Assembly (NCBI GenBank): GCA_035411585.1
Contig: DAONTI010000005.1
Location: 62,001-126,000, forward strand
Direction of reading: 5' to 3'
Length of the DNA stretch: 64,000 nucleotides
Source of the DNA: MWDV01 sp002070715
GTDB taxonomy: Bacteria > Verrucomicrobiota > Verrucomicrobiia > Limisphaerales > MWDV01
The translations under genes and the position numbers were made by a program. This document shows positions 45,797 to 54,151 of this stretch, in pieces. The notes under the pieces are model-generated. The model ran no database searches and was not told the DNA's origin. It was given only the letters and a program-made list of their open reading frames with translations. The first letter of the stretch is position 1; every line of letters starts with the position of its first letter.

Positions 45797-47542
45797 ATGA
45801 CGATGATAAAATCCAATTTTTACCGGTCCGCGCCCGCTTGGGGGCTGGGGTGGGCCGGGGTGTTGGCTTTGCTGTTGGCTGGATGCACCGCCCGGCAGTA
45901 CCGGCGCACGGCGGATGACCGGAATTATCAGATCATTGCCCAAACCGAAGTGCGGGTGTTGGGCCAGACTAACGCCTTCACCATTGACACCGCCTACTCC
46001 CATCGGCGACCGGCGGAAATTCTGCCGGAAGAATTGATCAACGACCGCATTCGCACCAACCGCCGGGTGCTGACGGTGGAGGATGCGCTCGAACTGGCGA
46101 TGGCCAACAGCCGGGAATACCAACGCGCCAAGGAAACCCTGTACCTGACTGCCCTCCGCCTGGCCAACACGCGCTACAATGTGCGCGGCCATATCCGGCC
46201 TTCTTCGGTGACCACCGCCAGCGCCTCCCGGGACAGCAAAGGGCATCACGTCTCGACCATCACCACCGACACCGGGCTGGAAATCACCCGGCTGCTGACT
46301 ACGGGCGGCCGTCTGACCGTCAACGCGCTCAACAGCATCATGCTGCATTATTCCGGCCGGCCCGAGCTGTCGTTCTCGCGGGTTTCCGGCAGTCTGGTGC
46401 AACCGTTGTTGCGGGAATTTGGCCGGAACAATCCCGCTGTGGAAGCCCTCACGCAAAGCGAACGCAACATGGTTTATGCGGTGCGCACGTTCGCGTTGTA
46501 TCAGGATGAATTTGCGCTGGGCATCGCGAACGATTATTTCCGCCTGCTCCAGCAAAAGGACAACATCCGCAACCGCTACACCAACTATCTGGGCCGCGTG
46601 CAAGCCACCCAACGACTCGAAGCCCGGGCCAAGGATCGCGAGCGGTTGTCGGACGTGGACCAAGCGCGCCAGGCCGAACTGGCTGCCCGCAATAGTTACG
46701 TCAACACCGTGGCGGCCTATTTCACGGCACTGGACCAATACAAAATCCGGTTGGGCCTGCCATTGAGCGAACGCATTCATTTGGATGACGCGGCGTTGAC
46801 CGCCGTGGAACAAAACGGACTGGTGCCCGTGGCTTTGGACCCGTTGGCGGCTTATCATTTGGCGGTGAGTAAACAACTGCAAATGCTGAACTATATTGAC
46901 CAGTTCGAGGACAGCCAACGGGCGGTCCGGCTGGCGGCGGATAAACTCAAACCGGGATTGACTCTGGCCGGCCGCGCGGAATTGGAATCCCGGCGCCCTA
47001 CCGATTACGCCCGGTTTAACGCCGATCAAGTGGCCACCGAGGTCAGTCTGCAACTGGATCTGCCGCTGGATCGTCTGCCCCGCGCCAATGCCTATCGCGA
47101 GGCGTTGATCGCTTTTGAACTGGATCTGCGCAACTTCACCCGCCGGCTGGACGATTTGAAGAACGACATTGACCGCGGTCTGCGGACCTTGGAGCAGCGC
47201 CGGCTCAACTATGAAAACCAGCGCAACGCCTTGCTGCTGGCCAACCGGCGGGTGGAGAGCACCACGTTGCTGTTGGAAGCGGGCCGGGCGGAAGTCCGTG
47301 ATTTGGTGGAGGCGCAGACGGCGCAGATTGACGCGCAAATCGCGGTCACGGCCGCGCTGGTGGACCACCAGGATTCCCGTTTGCAACTGATGTTGAACAT
47401 CGGCGCCCTGCGGACCGACCGGCCGCAGTTCTGGTTGCAAGATCATCTGGCTGGACTAGGAGTGGCGGGGGCGTCCCCGCCGGAATCCCCCGCGCCGCCG
47501 GACCAACCGGTGGTGCCGCCCGATCAATTATTCGATCATTAA
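45797..47542 (+). CDS. TolC-family outer membrane lipoprotein
   Basis: This is a 581-residue outer membrane factor with a lipoprotein signal (AGVLALLLAGCTARQYRRTA; lipidated Cys of LAGC). Two TolC repeats form the barrel and coiled-coil tunnel; LTVEDALELAMANSREYQRA begins the first, and a long helical stretch with LDLRNFTRRLDDLKNDIDRG marks the second. It ends in a Pro-rich tail (PPESPAPPDQPVVPP). The adaptor gene begins two bases after its stop, then ATPase and permease, so it is the outer-membrane exit of a MacAB-type pump. Confidence 0.86.
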   Translation: MTMIKSNFYRSAPAWGLGWAGVLALLLAGCTARQYRRTADDRNYQIIAQTEVRVLGQTNAFTIDTAYSHRRPAEILPEELINDRIRTNRRVLTVEDALELAMANSREYQRAKETLYLTALRLANTRYNVRGHIRPSSVTTASASRDSKGHHVSTITTDTGLEITRLLTTGGRLTVNALNSIMLHYSGRPELSFSRVSGSLVQPLLREFGRNNPAVEALTQSERNMVYAVRTFALYQDEFALGIANDYFRLLQQKDNIRNRYTNYLGRVQATQRLEARAKDRERLSDVDQARQAELAARNSYVNTVAAYFTALDQYKIRLGLPLSERIHLDDAALTAVEQNGLVPVALDPLAAYHLAVSKQLQMLNYIDQFEDSQRAVRLAADKLKPGLTLAGRAELESRRPTDYARFNADQVATEVSLQLDLPLDRLPRANAYREALIAFELDLRNFTRRLDDLKNDIDRGLRTLEQRRLNYENQRNALLLANRRVESTTLLLEAGRAEVRDLVEAQTAQIDAQIAVTAALVDHQDSRLQLMLNIGALRTDRPQFWLQDHLAGLGVAGASPPESPAPPDQPVVPPDQLFDH

Positions 47543-47544
47543 GC

Positions 47545-49440
47545 ATGAAATCCGATTCGTTTATCCAACCGTGGCTGCAGCGGGTCCGACAGCGGCCGGT
47601 GCTCGCCGGTGTGCTGGGGCTGGTTGTGGCCGGTGTGCTGGTTTGGGCGTTCTGGCCCCGGTCCGCGCGGCAGGCGGTTTCCTATTTCGAGGTCAAACGC
47701 GGCGATTTTCTCATCTCCATTGTGGAGGGTGGCACGGTGGAGGCGGTGAACGAAGTGGTGGTGCGCAACGAGGTCGAAGGCACCGCGCGCATCATTTACA
47801 TCGTGCCGGAAGGCAGCTACGTGCGGAAGGGACAGCTCCTGGTGGAACTGGATTCTTCGGCTTCGCTCGATTCCGTGAACCAACAGCAGATCAACGTGGA
47901 GCGGGCGCAGTTTGCCCTGATCCAGGCGGAGCAACAACTCGACATCCAGAAAAGTTCCGTCGAGAGCGAACTCTCCGCCGCCCGGCTCAAGGTCGAGTTT
48001 GCGGAAACCGATTTAAAAAAATATCTCGAAGGCGAGGCGGCGCAGGCGCGGCGGAACGCGCAAATTGAAATCACCAACGTGGTCGAAAGTTTGCAGATCA
48101 ACGTCGAGCGCTTGGAATGGACGGAAAAACTTTACGCCCAAGGTTACGAGACCAAGGCGAATCTGGATCGCGACCGGCTGGCCGTTTCCCAGGCCCGGTT
48201 GCGCTTGGAGCAGGCGGAGAAATCGCTCTGGATGCTGGAGACGTTTGACGCGCCCAAACGGGAGCGGTCGCTGGAGTCGGCGTTGCAGGAGGCCAAAGAC
48301 GATTACGACCGGGTCAAGCTGCAGGGGGAACGCAAACTGGCGCAGGCCGAGGCGGACGTGCAGACCCAGCGTCGGACATTGGAATTGAGCCAGACCAAAT
48401 TGGAACGGGACCGGAAACAACTGGAAGCCACGAAAATTTTGGCGCCCCAGGACGGTTTGGTCGTGTATGCCAGCGGCGCCGGCAGCCGGTTCAGCAGCGA
48501 ATCGTTGATTGAGGAAGGTGCGGTCGTCCGCAACCGGCAGGAATTGATCAAGCTTCCCGATGTCTCGGAAATGAAATTGCAGGTCAAAATCCACGAATCC
48601 CACGTCAACCAAATCCGCTCCGGCCAGCCGGCATTTGTGGTGCTGGATTCGATGCCGGACCAGCGCTTTCGCGGCTTCGTGGCCAAGGTGGCGCCGTTGC
48701 CGGACAGCCAGAGCCGGTGGGGCAATCCCAACCTCAAAGTCTATGCCACGGAAGTGCGCATTACCGATCGGTTGCCTGATGTGAAACCCGGGGTGTCGGC
48801 GCGGGCGGAAATCATCATTACCAATCTAGCCGGCGTGTTGACCGTACCGATCCAATCGGTGACCACGCTCCGGGGGCAGCAAGTGGCTTATTTGCTGGGG
48901 CATCCGCCCAAGCCGGTGCCGGTCAGTGTGGGCATGTACAACCAGCGGTTCATCGAAATCACCTCCGGCCTGAGCGAGGGCGATCGCGTGCTGTTGTCGC
49001 CGCCGTTTGATATCCAGGAAAAAGACCTGGGCGGTGCGCTGGTGAACCAAGGCGATGAACTTCCGGTGGTGGATAGCAACCAGGTTGCGCGTGCGCTGCA
49101 ACCACGCAATGGTGGCGACCGCAACAGTGCCGGACTCCCGGCGGCACGGGAATCCGGAAGCGCCGGACCGGAAAACCGACCGCGCGAACGGCGGCTGGAG
49201 AGCGGAGACCCAGCGCCCGCATCGGGCGGAGGCGAGCCGCCCCGCGCGGGCCGGGCGGAAGGCGAACGGCGCGGGAATTTTCCAAGTCGCGAGGAGTTGC
49301 TGAAACAATTCGACACGAACGGCGACGGTGTTCTCGACGAAACCGAACGGGCGGCAATGCGCGCGCGATTCGGCGGCCAACGTCGTCCGGGCACCAATGC
49401 CCCGCCCGCGAATCTGTCGCAACCCGCGCCCGGCAGTTGA
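47545..49440 (+). CDS. Periplasmic adaptor (MacA/HlyD-like) with C-terminal EF-hand
   Basis: This is a 631-residue membrane-fusion protein. A membrane anchor (VLAGVLGLVVAGVLVWAFWP) precedes the lipoyl half (VEGTARIIYIVPEGSYVRKG), a very long coiled-coil hairpin (about residues 120-300), the second lipoyl half (ILAPQDGLVVYASGAG) and beta-barrel domains (MKLQVKIHESHVNQIRSGQP). The C-terminus carries an Arg/Gly/Pro-rich linker and one canonical EF-hand loop, DTNGDGVLDETE, unusual for this family. It should connect the TolC-like protein with the permease. Calcium might tune assembly, which is speculative. Confidence 0.85.
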   Translation: MKSDSFIQPWLQRVRQRPVLAGVLGLVVAGVLVWAFWPRSARQAVSYFEVKRGDFLISIVEGGTVEAVNEVVVRNEVEGTARIIYIVPEGSYVRKGQLLVELDSSASLDSVNQQQINVERAQFALIQAEQQLDIQKSSVESELSAARLKVEFAETDLKKYLEGEAAQARRNAQIEITNVVESLQINVERLEWTEKLYAQGYETKANLDRDRLAVSQARLRLEQAEKSLWMLETFDAPKRERSLESALQEAKDDYDRVKLQGERKLAQAEADVQTQRRTLELSQTKLERDRKQLEATKILAPQDGLVVYASGAGSRFSSESLIEEGAVVRNRQELIKLPDVSEMKLQVKIHESHVNQIRSGQPAFVVLDSMPDQRFRGFVAKVAPLPDSQSRWGNPNLKVYATEVRITDRLPDVKPGVSARAEIIITNLAGVLTVPIQSVTTLRGQQVAYLLGHPPKPVPVSVGMYNQRFIEITSGLSEGDRVLLSPPFDIQEKDLGGALVNQGDELPVVDSNQVARALQPRNGGDRNSAGLPAARESGSAGPENRPRERRLESGDPAPASGGGEPPRAGRAEGERRGNFPSREELLKQFDTNGDGVLDETERAAMRARFGGQRRPGTNAPPANLSQPAPGS

Positions 49441-49471
49441 TCCGCACGAAAACGTATTTCCTCATTCGCTC

Positions 49472-50209
49472 ATGGCGGTGCCCGAGATCATCATCCAATT
49501 TGAGAAGATAGAAAAACGCTACGACTTGGGCGGCGAAGCCGAGGTGCGCGCGTTGCGGGGGGTGGATTTGACGGTTCACGCCGCGTCGTACGTCGCCATC
49601 ATGGGGCCCTCCGGGTCCGGCAAATCCACGATGTTGAATCTCATTGGCTGTCTGGACCGGCCCACGGCGGGCCGGTACCGGCTGGGCGGCACGGATGTCT
49701 CCCGCATGCCGGACGACGATTTATCCGAGGCGCGGGGACGGATGATCGGCTTCATCTTTCAATCCTACAACCTGATTGCCCAACTGACGGTCATTGAAAA
49801 CATTCAAGTGCCGCTCATTTATCAGGGCCGGGACGTGCGCGCGTATCAGGATCATTGCCTTCGGCTGGCGGAAATGGTCGGGTTGGGCGACCGGTTGCAT
49901 CACCGGCCCAACCAGCTTTCGGGCGGCCAGCAGCAACGGGTGGCTGTGGCCCGTTCGTTGGTCAACGATCCGTTGTTGATCCTCGCCGATGAACCGACCG
50001 GTAACCTCGATTCCCGGACCGGACGGGAGGTGCTCGACATGATTGACCGCTTGAACGCCACCGGCAAAACCATCGTCCTCGTCACCCACGATCCCAAGGT
50101 GGCGGAGCGGGCGCACCGCGTCCTGCACATGAAGGACGGGCAGATCGAACGGGAAGTCATCAACCGGACACCCGCCACTTCCGCCGGCCCGCCCGCGCCT
50201 ACCCCATGA
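49472..50209 (+). CDS. ABC transporter ATPase (MacB/LolD type)
   Basis: This 245-residue ATPase has Walker A GPSGSGKSTML, the Q-loop FQSYNLIAQL, the signature LSGGQQQRVAVARSLV, Walker B LLILADEPTGNLDSRTG and the H-switch LVTHDPKVAERAHRV. The length and sequence fit the MacB/LolD/FtsE group. ATG 49472 gives the usual N-terminus. The permease start overlaps its stop in ATGA (50206-50209). Confidence 0.93.
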   Translation: MAVPEIIIQFEKIEKRYDLGGEAEVRALRGVDLTVHAASYVAIMGPSGSGKSTMLNLIGCLDRPTAGRYRLGGTDVSRMPDDDLSEARGRMIGFIFQSYNLIAQLTVIENIQVPLIYQGRDVRAYQDHCLRLAEMVGLGDRLHHRPNQLSGGQQQRVAVARSLVNDPLLILADEPTGNLDSRTGREVLDMIDRLNATGKTIVLVTHDPKVAERAHRVLHMKDGQIEREVINRTPATSAGPPAPTP

Positions 50210-51498
50210 ATCTCCTGAGTTTCCAGTTCCTGAGCACGGTGCGGCTGGGCATGAAAAGCCTGATGCTGCACAAGCTGCGTTCCGCGCTCACCATGCTGGG
50301 CATCATCTTTGGCGTCTGTTCCGTGATTGCGATGCTCGCGATTGGCGAAGGCGCTTCCCAAGCCGCGCAGGATGAAATCAAAAAGCTGGGCAGCGACAAC
50401 ATCATCCTCCGCAGCATCAAACCGGCGGAGGAAGCCAAATTGGCGGGTATGGGGCGGGGCGGGACCATTGATTATGGCCTGACTTATCAGGACGGTGCGC
50501 GTATTCAATCCACGATCCCCGGAGTGCGCCGGGTGTTGCCGGTGCGCATCATTCGCGAGAATGTGTTGTTCGGCCCCAACAGCGTCCCTTGCCAGGTGCT
50601 TGGCACCCTGCCGTTTTATCCGGAACTGGTCGGCTTGGAAGTGGCGCGCGGACGGTTTCTTACGGAGTTGGATGAGCGCAACATGGACAACGTCTGCGTG
50701 CTCACCGTTGGCTTGGCGCAGCGGCTTTTTCCTTATCAGGATCCGCTGGAACACTCGGTGAAGGTGGACGCTTTTTATTATCGCGTCGTGGGGCTGGTCC
50801 GGGAACGGAATCTGCCGGAACACCGCACGCAACAGGGCCAGATGGAGGGCGAACCGCTCGACAACAACGTTTACGTGCCGCTGAGCGTTTCGCGCACCCG
50901 GTTTGGCGAGGTGTTGATCCGCCGCTCCGCCAGCGGTTTCGAAGCGGAAAAGGTGGAGTTGCACCAGCTTACTGTGCAACTGCACAACACCGCGGCGGTG
51001 GAAACCGCCGATCCGCAAATCAAAACGCTGCTCAACCGGTTCCACGAAAAGAACGATTACGAGATCGTGGTGCCGCTACAACTGCTCCGGCAGGCCGAAC
51101 AAACCAAACGCATCTTCAACATAGTGCTGGGCTCCATCGCGGCCATTTCGTTGCTGGTCGGAGGTATCGGCATCATGAACATCATGCTCGCCACCGTGAC
51201 CGAACGGACCCGGGAGATTGGGATCCGCCGCGCGTTGGGCGCCAAGCGCCGCGATATCACCCTGCAATTTCTCGTTGAAACTGTGGTGCTCTCCGTGGGC
51301 GGCGGGTTGGTCGGCGTTTTGCTGGGGATTCTCGTTCCATTTATTGTTTCCCACCTGACGGAGATGAAAACCCTCGTGACCTTGTGGTCGGTGGTCCTGG
51401 CCTTTGGCATTTCCGGCGCGGTGGGCATTGTGTTCGGCCTTTATCCCGCCAAAGCGGCGGCGCAACTCGACCCCATCGAGGCGCTGCGGCACGAATAA
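50206..51498 (+). CDS. ABC transporter permease (MacB/FtsX type)
   Basis: This 430-residue mechanotransmission permease has an N-terminal helix (LRSALTMLGIIFGVCSVIAM), a large periplasmic MacB-like core domain, and three C-terminal helices, the first containing ISLLVGGIGIMNIMLATVTE and followed by RTREIGIRRALGAKRRDI. The final helix ends with GLYPAKAAAQLDPIEALRHE, a family hallmark. With the adjacent ATPase, adaptor and TolC protein it forms a complete tripartite pump for macrolides, peptides or lipoproteins. Confidence 0.93.
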   Translation: MNLLSFQFLSTVRLGMKSLMLHKLRSALTMLGIIFGVCSVIAMLAIGEGASQAAQDEIKKLGSDNIILRSIKPAEEAKLAGMGRGGTIDYGLTYQDGARIQSTIPGVRRVLPVRIIRENVLFGPNSVPCQVLGTLPFYPELVGLEVARGRFLTELDERNMDNVCVLTVGLAQRLFPYQDPLEHSVKVDAFYYRVVGLVRERNLPEHRTQQGQMEGEPLDNNVYVPLSVSRTRFGEVLIRRSASGFEAEKVELHQLTVQLHNTAAVETADPQIKTLLNRFHEKNDYEIVVPLQLLRQAEQTKRIFNIVLGSIAAISLLVGGIGIMNIMLATVTERTREIGIRRALGAKRRDITLQFLVETVVLSVGGGLVGVLLGILVPFIVSHLTEMKTLVTLWSVVLAFGISGAVGIVFGLYPAKAAAQLDPIEALRHE

Positions 51499-51565
51499 TC
51501 CGGCGCGCGCCGGGACTGGGGTGATTTAAGTTTCGTCGCGCGGAGGCGCGCGTTATTCTCGGCGC

Positions 51566-52624
51566 ATGGAAAACGCCAATCCGACACTCCAGGATAAAAT
51601 TGGGCAGATGGTGCTGGCCGGCTTTCGCGGCCTCGAACTCAGCGCAACGGACCCGCTCATCCAGGACCTGCGCACCCGGAATCTGGGCGCGGCGATTTTG
51701 TTCGACCAAGAAATGGCCGATCAAACGCTCTCCGCGCGCAACATTCAGTCGCCTGCCCAGGTCAAGGCGCTGGTGGCGTCACTGCACCAGGCCGCGTCCA
51801 CGCCGTTGCTCGTGGCCATTGATCAGGAGGGGGGCCGGGTCAACCGGTTGAAGCCGGTCTATGGATTTCCCGAAACTCTTTCCCACGAGGAACTGGGACT
51901 CCGGAACGATCCGGAATTCACGTTCGCGCATGCCGCCTTGATCGCCCAGACCCTCGCCGGCCTCGGGATCAACTTGAATCTGGCGCCGGTGGTGGATCTG
52001 GATGCCAACCCCGACAATCCCATCATCAAAGGCAAGCGGCGCAGTTTTCATGCGGACCCGGAGATCGTGACGACGCACGCACTGGCCTACGCACGGGCCC
52101 ATCGTCAGCACGGCGTGCTCATCTGTCCCAAACATTTCCCTGGCCATGGCAGTGCGCGGGGCGACACGCATCTGGGATTGGTGGATGTGAGCAAGACGTG
52201 GACTGAACGCGAATTGATTCCGTTTCAACGGTTGATCGAATCCGGACTGACCGACATCATCATGACCGCGCATGTGTTCAACGCGAACTTGGACCCGGAG
52301 CGCCCCGCCACGCTGTCCGCGCGCGTGCTTCAAGGCATTCTGCGCGACCGGCTCGGTTACCAGGGCTTGATCGTCAGCGATGACATGGAAATGCGCGCCA
52401 TCACGTCGCAATTCGGTTTGGAAAGCGCCATTCAGTTCGGGATCGAAGCCGGGTTGGACATGCTCTGCTTCGGCAACAACCTGAGCTACCACCGGGACAT
52501 CGGCGAAAAGGTCGTCGGGATTATTCGCGGTCTGGTGGAGGCCGGTAAAATATCCGAGGCGCGGATTGACGAATCCTACTGCCGAATCCAGGCGCTGAAA
52601 CAACGATTACCGGTCTCGGCTTGA
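51566..52624 (+). CDS. GH3 beta-N-acetylhexosaminidase (NagZ-like)
   Basis: This is a 352-residue GH3 enzyme with the sugar-binding IDQEGGRVNRL loop and CPKHFPGHGSARGDTHLGLV, which carries the His/Asp acid-base of NagZ. The catalytic nucleophile is the first Asp in GLIVSDDMEMRA. There is no signal peptide, consistent with cytoplasmic peptidoglycan recycling. It complements the LdcA-type enzyme at 9050. The second GH3 domain is absent, as in NagZ. Confidence 0.9.
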   Translation: MENANPTLQDKIGQMVLAGFRGLELSATDPLIQDLRTRNLGAAILFDQEMADQTLSARNIQSPAQVKALVASLHQAASTPLLVAIDQEGGRVNRLKPVYGFPETLSHEELGLRNDPEFTFAHAALIAQTLAGLGINLNLAPVVDLDANPDNPIIKGKRRSFHADPEIVTTHALAYARAHRQHGVLICPKHFPGHGSARGDTHLGLVDVSKTWTERELIPFQRLIESGLTDIIMTAHVFNANLDPERPATLSARVLQGILRDRLGYQGLIVSDDMEMRAITSQFGLESAIQFGIEAGLDMLCFGNNLSYHRDIGEKVVGIIRGLVEAGKISEARIDESYCRIQALKQRLPVSA

Positions 52625-52770
52625 TCCGGAGTTGAAACATTCCGGCGGTGACTGCGCTCTCCCCTCGGCGTCAAGACAGGCGGGAGTGAACAGGCGTAGA
52701 GCCGCAGAGCGCGGCTTTACAGGCCGTGATTTCTCCTCATCCAATGGGGAGGGGAGGACTCCGCCGCCGG

Positions 52771-53883
52771 TCACGGAACAACGACCTGCCAGAACCGAGG
52801 TCCGCCGGTGGGTAACGGCAGGGCGATGGTTTGGAGATCGTTGGTCAAGGTGAGCGAGCGGTTGGTCGTCCAGACGCCCGCCGCCAAATCGGTGCTTTCC
52901 AGCAGATGATACAGCCGGCCCACGTCGCCGCTGAGGGTGAGGCGTAGTTCGCCGGGAGTGCGTTGCAACGTCAGGTGCGGGCGGCGGACGACGGACGGTT
53001 CCGGGTCATCGCTGAAATCCGGCACGCCATCGCCATCCGTATCCGTGGGATCGTCTATGGATAAAATCCAATCGTAGTAATCCGGCTCGGCGGTGTTGAG
53101 GTCGCCATCGGCCAGATCGAGATACCCATAGTAATTCGTCGGTGCGTACGGATCCCGTAGAAACTCGCTCGCGGTATAGGTCAGGGATTGGCTGTATTCA
53201 TTGGTCCACGTCCCTGCTTGCAGCAAGAGTTCATTGTGGGGTTGCAGCGGTCGTTTGACGAAAACTACCGGCCCGCCCAAGGTGTTCTCCGGCATTCCCG
53301 TCCGCTGCAGCAAGACGTGTCCGGTGACTTCGTTCTTTCCTGGCGTATAAGTCAATGGTCCGGTGTATTCGATGATTTCAAAGGTGTGGGTGAAGACGCC
53401 GAGGGATTGAAACGCGTTTATCCGAAAATCCAAAGTGCAAGTGCCGGTGTGGCTCCCGGCGCCGCGCGACCATGCGGCTTGCACCGTCCCGCTGGACAGC
53501 CCGGCAAAATCAAAAATCCCCGTGCTGGTGGTGTTGACCGCCTGGTTCACTTCAAAAAAATCCGGCCACCCATTTTCGTCCGCATCTGCCGTCAGCGGCA
53601 CTTCCAGCCGCATCCAGCCCGGGATGGGATCATAGAGGCCCCACTCATCGTTCAGGGATAAATAACTCGCGTATGCCGTGGCGCTCTCGTAGGTGGGAAA
53701 CAACTCCCCGTTGATTCCAGACGCAATCCCGGTCAGATCCAGTGAGTAGAAATCAAAAGGCTCCGTGCCACGATAGAAACGCACGGAAGAACACCAAGCC
53801 CGCGCCTGGGCCTGGGCCAGCGCCGCACTCGTCGCGCCCAACAAGCCCGTGATCACGACCAAGCCTATCCACGTTTTTTTCAT
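52771..53883 (-). CDS. Secreted hypothetical protein with Ca-binding-type repeat
   Basis: This is a 370-residue protein with a signal peptide (WIGLVVITGLLGATSAALAQ AQA). The central part is unknown. Near residues 285-305 DTDGDGVPDFSDDPEP is a thrombospondin type 3/dockerin-like calcium motif, and an earlier TADADENGWPDFFEVN is a degenerate one. The C-terminus (LRLTLSGDVGRLYHLLESTD ... RFWQVVVP) is a beta-sandwich module seen at the end of many verrucomicrobial secreted proteins. Expressed alone; function unknown. Confidence 0.65.
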   Translation of the reverse strand: MKKTWIGLVVITGLLGATSAALAQAQARAWCSSVRFYRGTEPFDFYSLDLTGIASGINGELFPTYESATAYASYLSLNDEWGLYDPIPGWMRLEVPLTADADENGWPDFFEVNQAVNTTSTGIFDFAGLSSGTVQAAWSRGAGSHTGTCTLDFRINAFQSLGVFTHTFEIIEYTGPLTYTPGKNEVTGHVLLQRTGMPENTLGGPVVFVKRPLQPHNELLLQAGTWTNEYSQSLTYTASEFLRDPYAPTNYYGYLDLADGDLNTAEPDYYDWILSIDDPTDTDGDGVPDFSDDPEPSVVRRPHLTLQRTPGELRLTLSGDVGRLYHLLESTDLAAGVWTTNRSLTLTNDLQTIALPLPTGGPRFWQVVVP

Positions 53884-53976
53884 GAAAATCCTTTCGTCCC
53901 GATTAGAAGGCGCGTCCCGGAGGAAGTCAACTGGGGTTTCGCGGAAGACAGCGCGCCGGGGGGAGCTATCTCCTAA

Positions 53977-54111
53977 CTCCTTTCATCCGCAGCCTGCGCC
54001 GATTCATGCCGATGAGGTCCCGGAATAAATCTGAGCAATCGGCGGCATCGGCGGATTCATTTTTCAGCTCGTTGATGGCGATCCTCATGGATGAGGCGGC
54101 TTCCAGAGCAT
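53977..54111. repeat. Dispersed repeat, copy 2
   Basis: This is similar in the same orientation to 37971-38106. On the minus strand both read a related short peptide (KNESADAAD... here), suggesting decay from a common coding repeat. Confidence 0.5.
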
Positions 54112-54151
54112 TGTCGGGCTCGCCCAATTACGCGCAACTGCCGAAGTCTCT

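Noticed and set aside
45380..47446. 688-codon minus-strand open frame opposite the TolC-family gene
   Set aside because: Sequence lacks any domain and mirrors the strong codon bias of the true gene.
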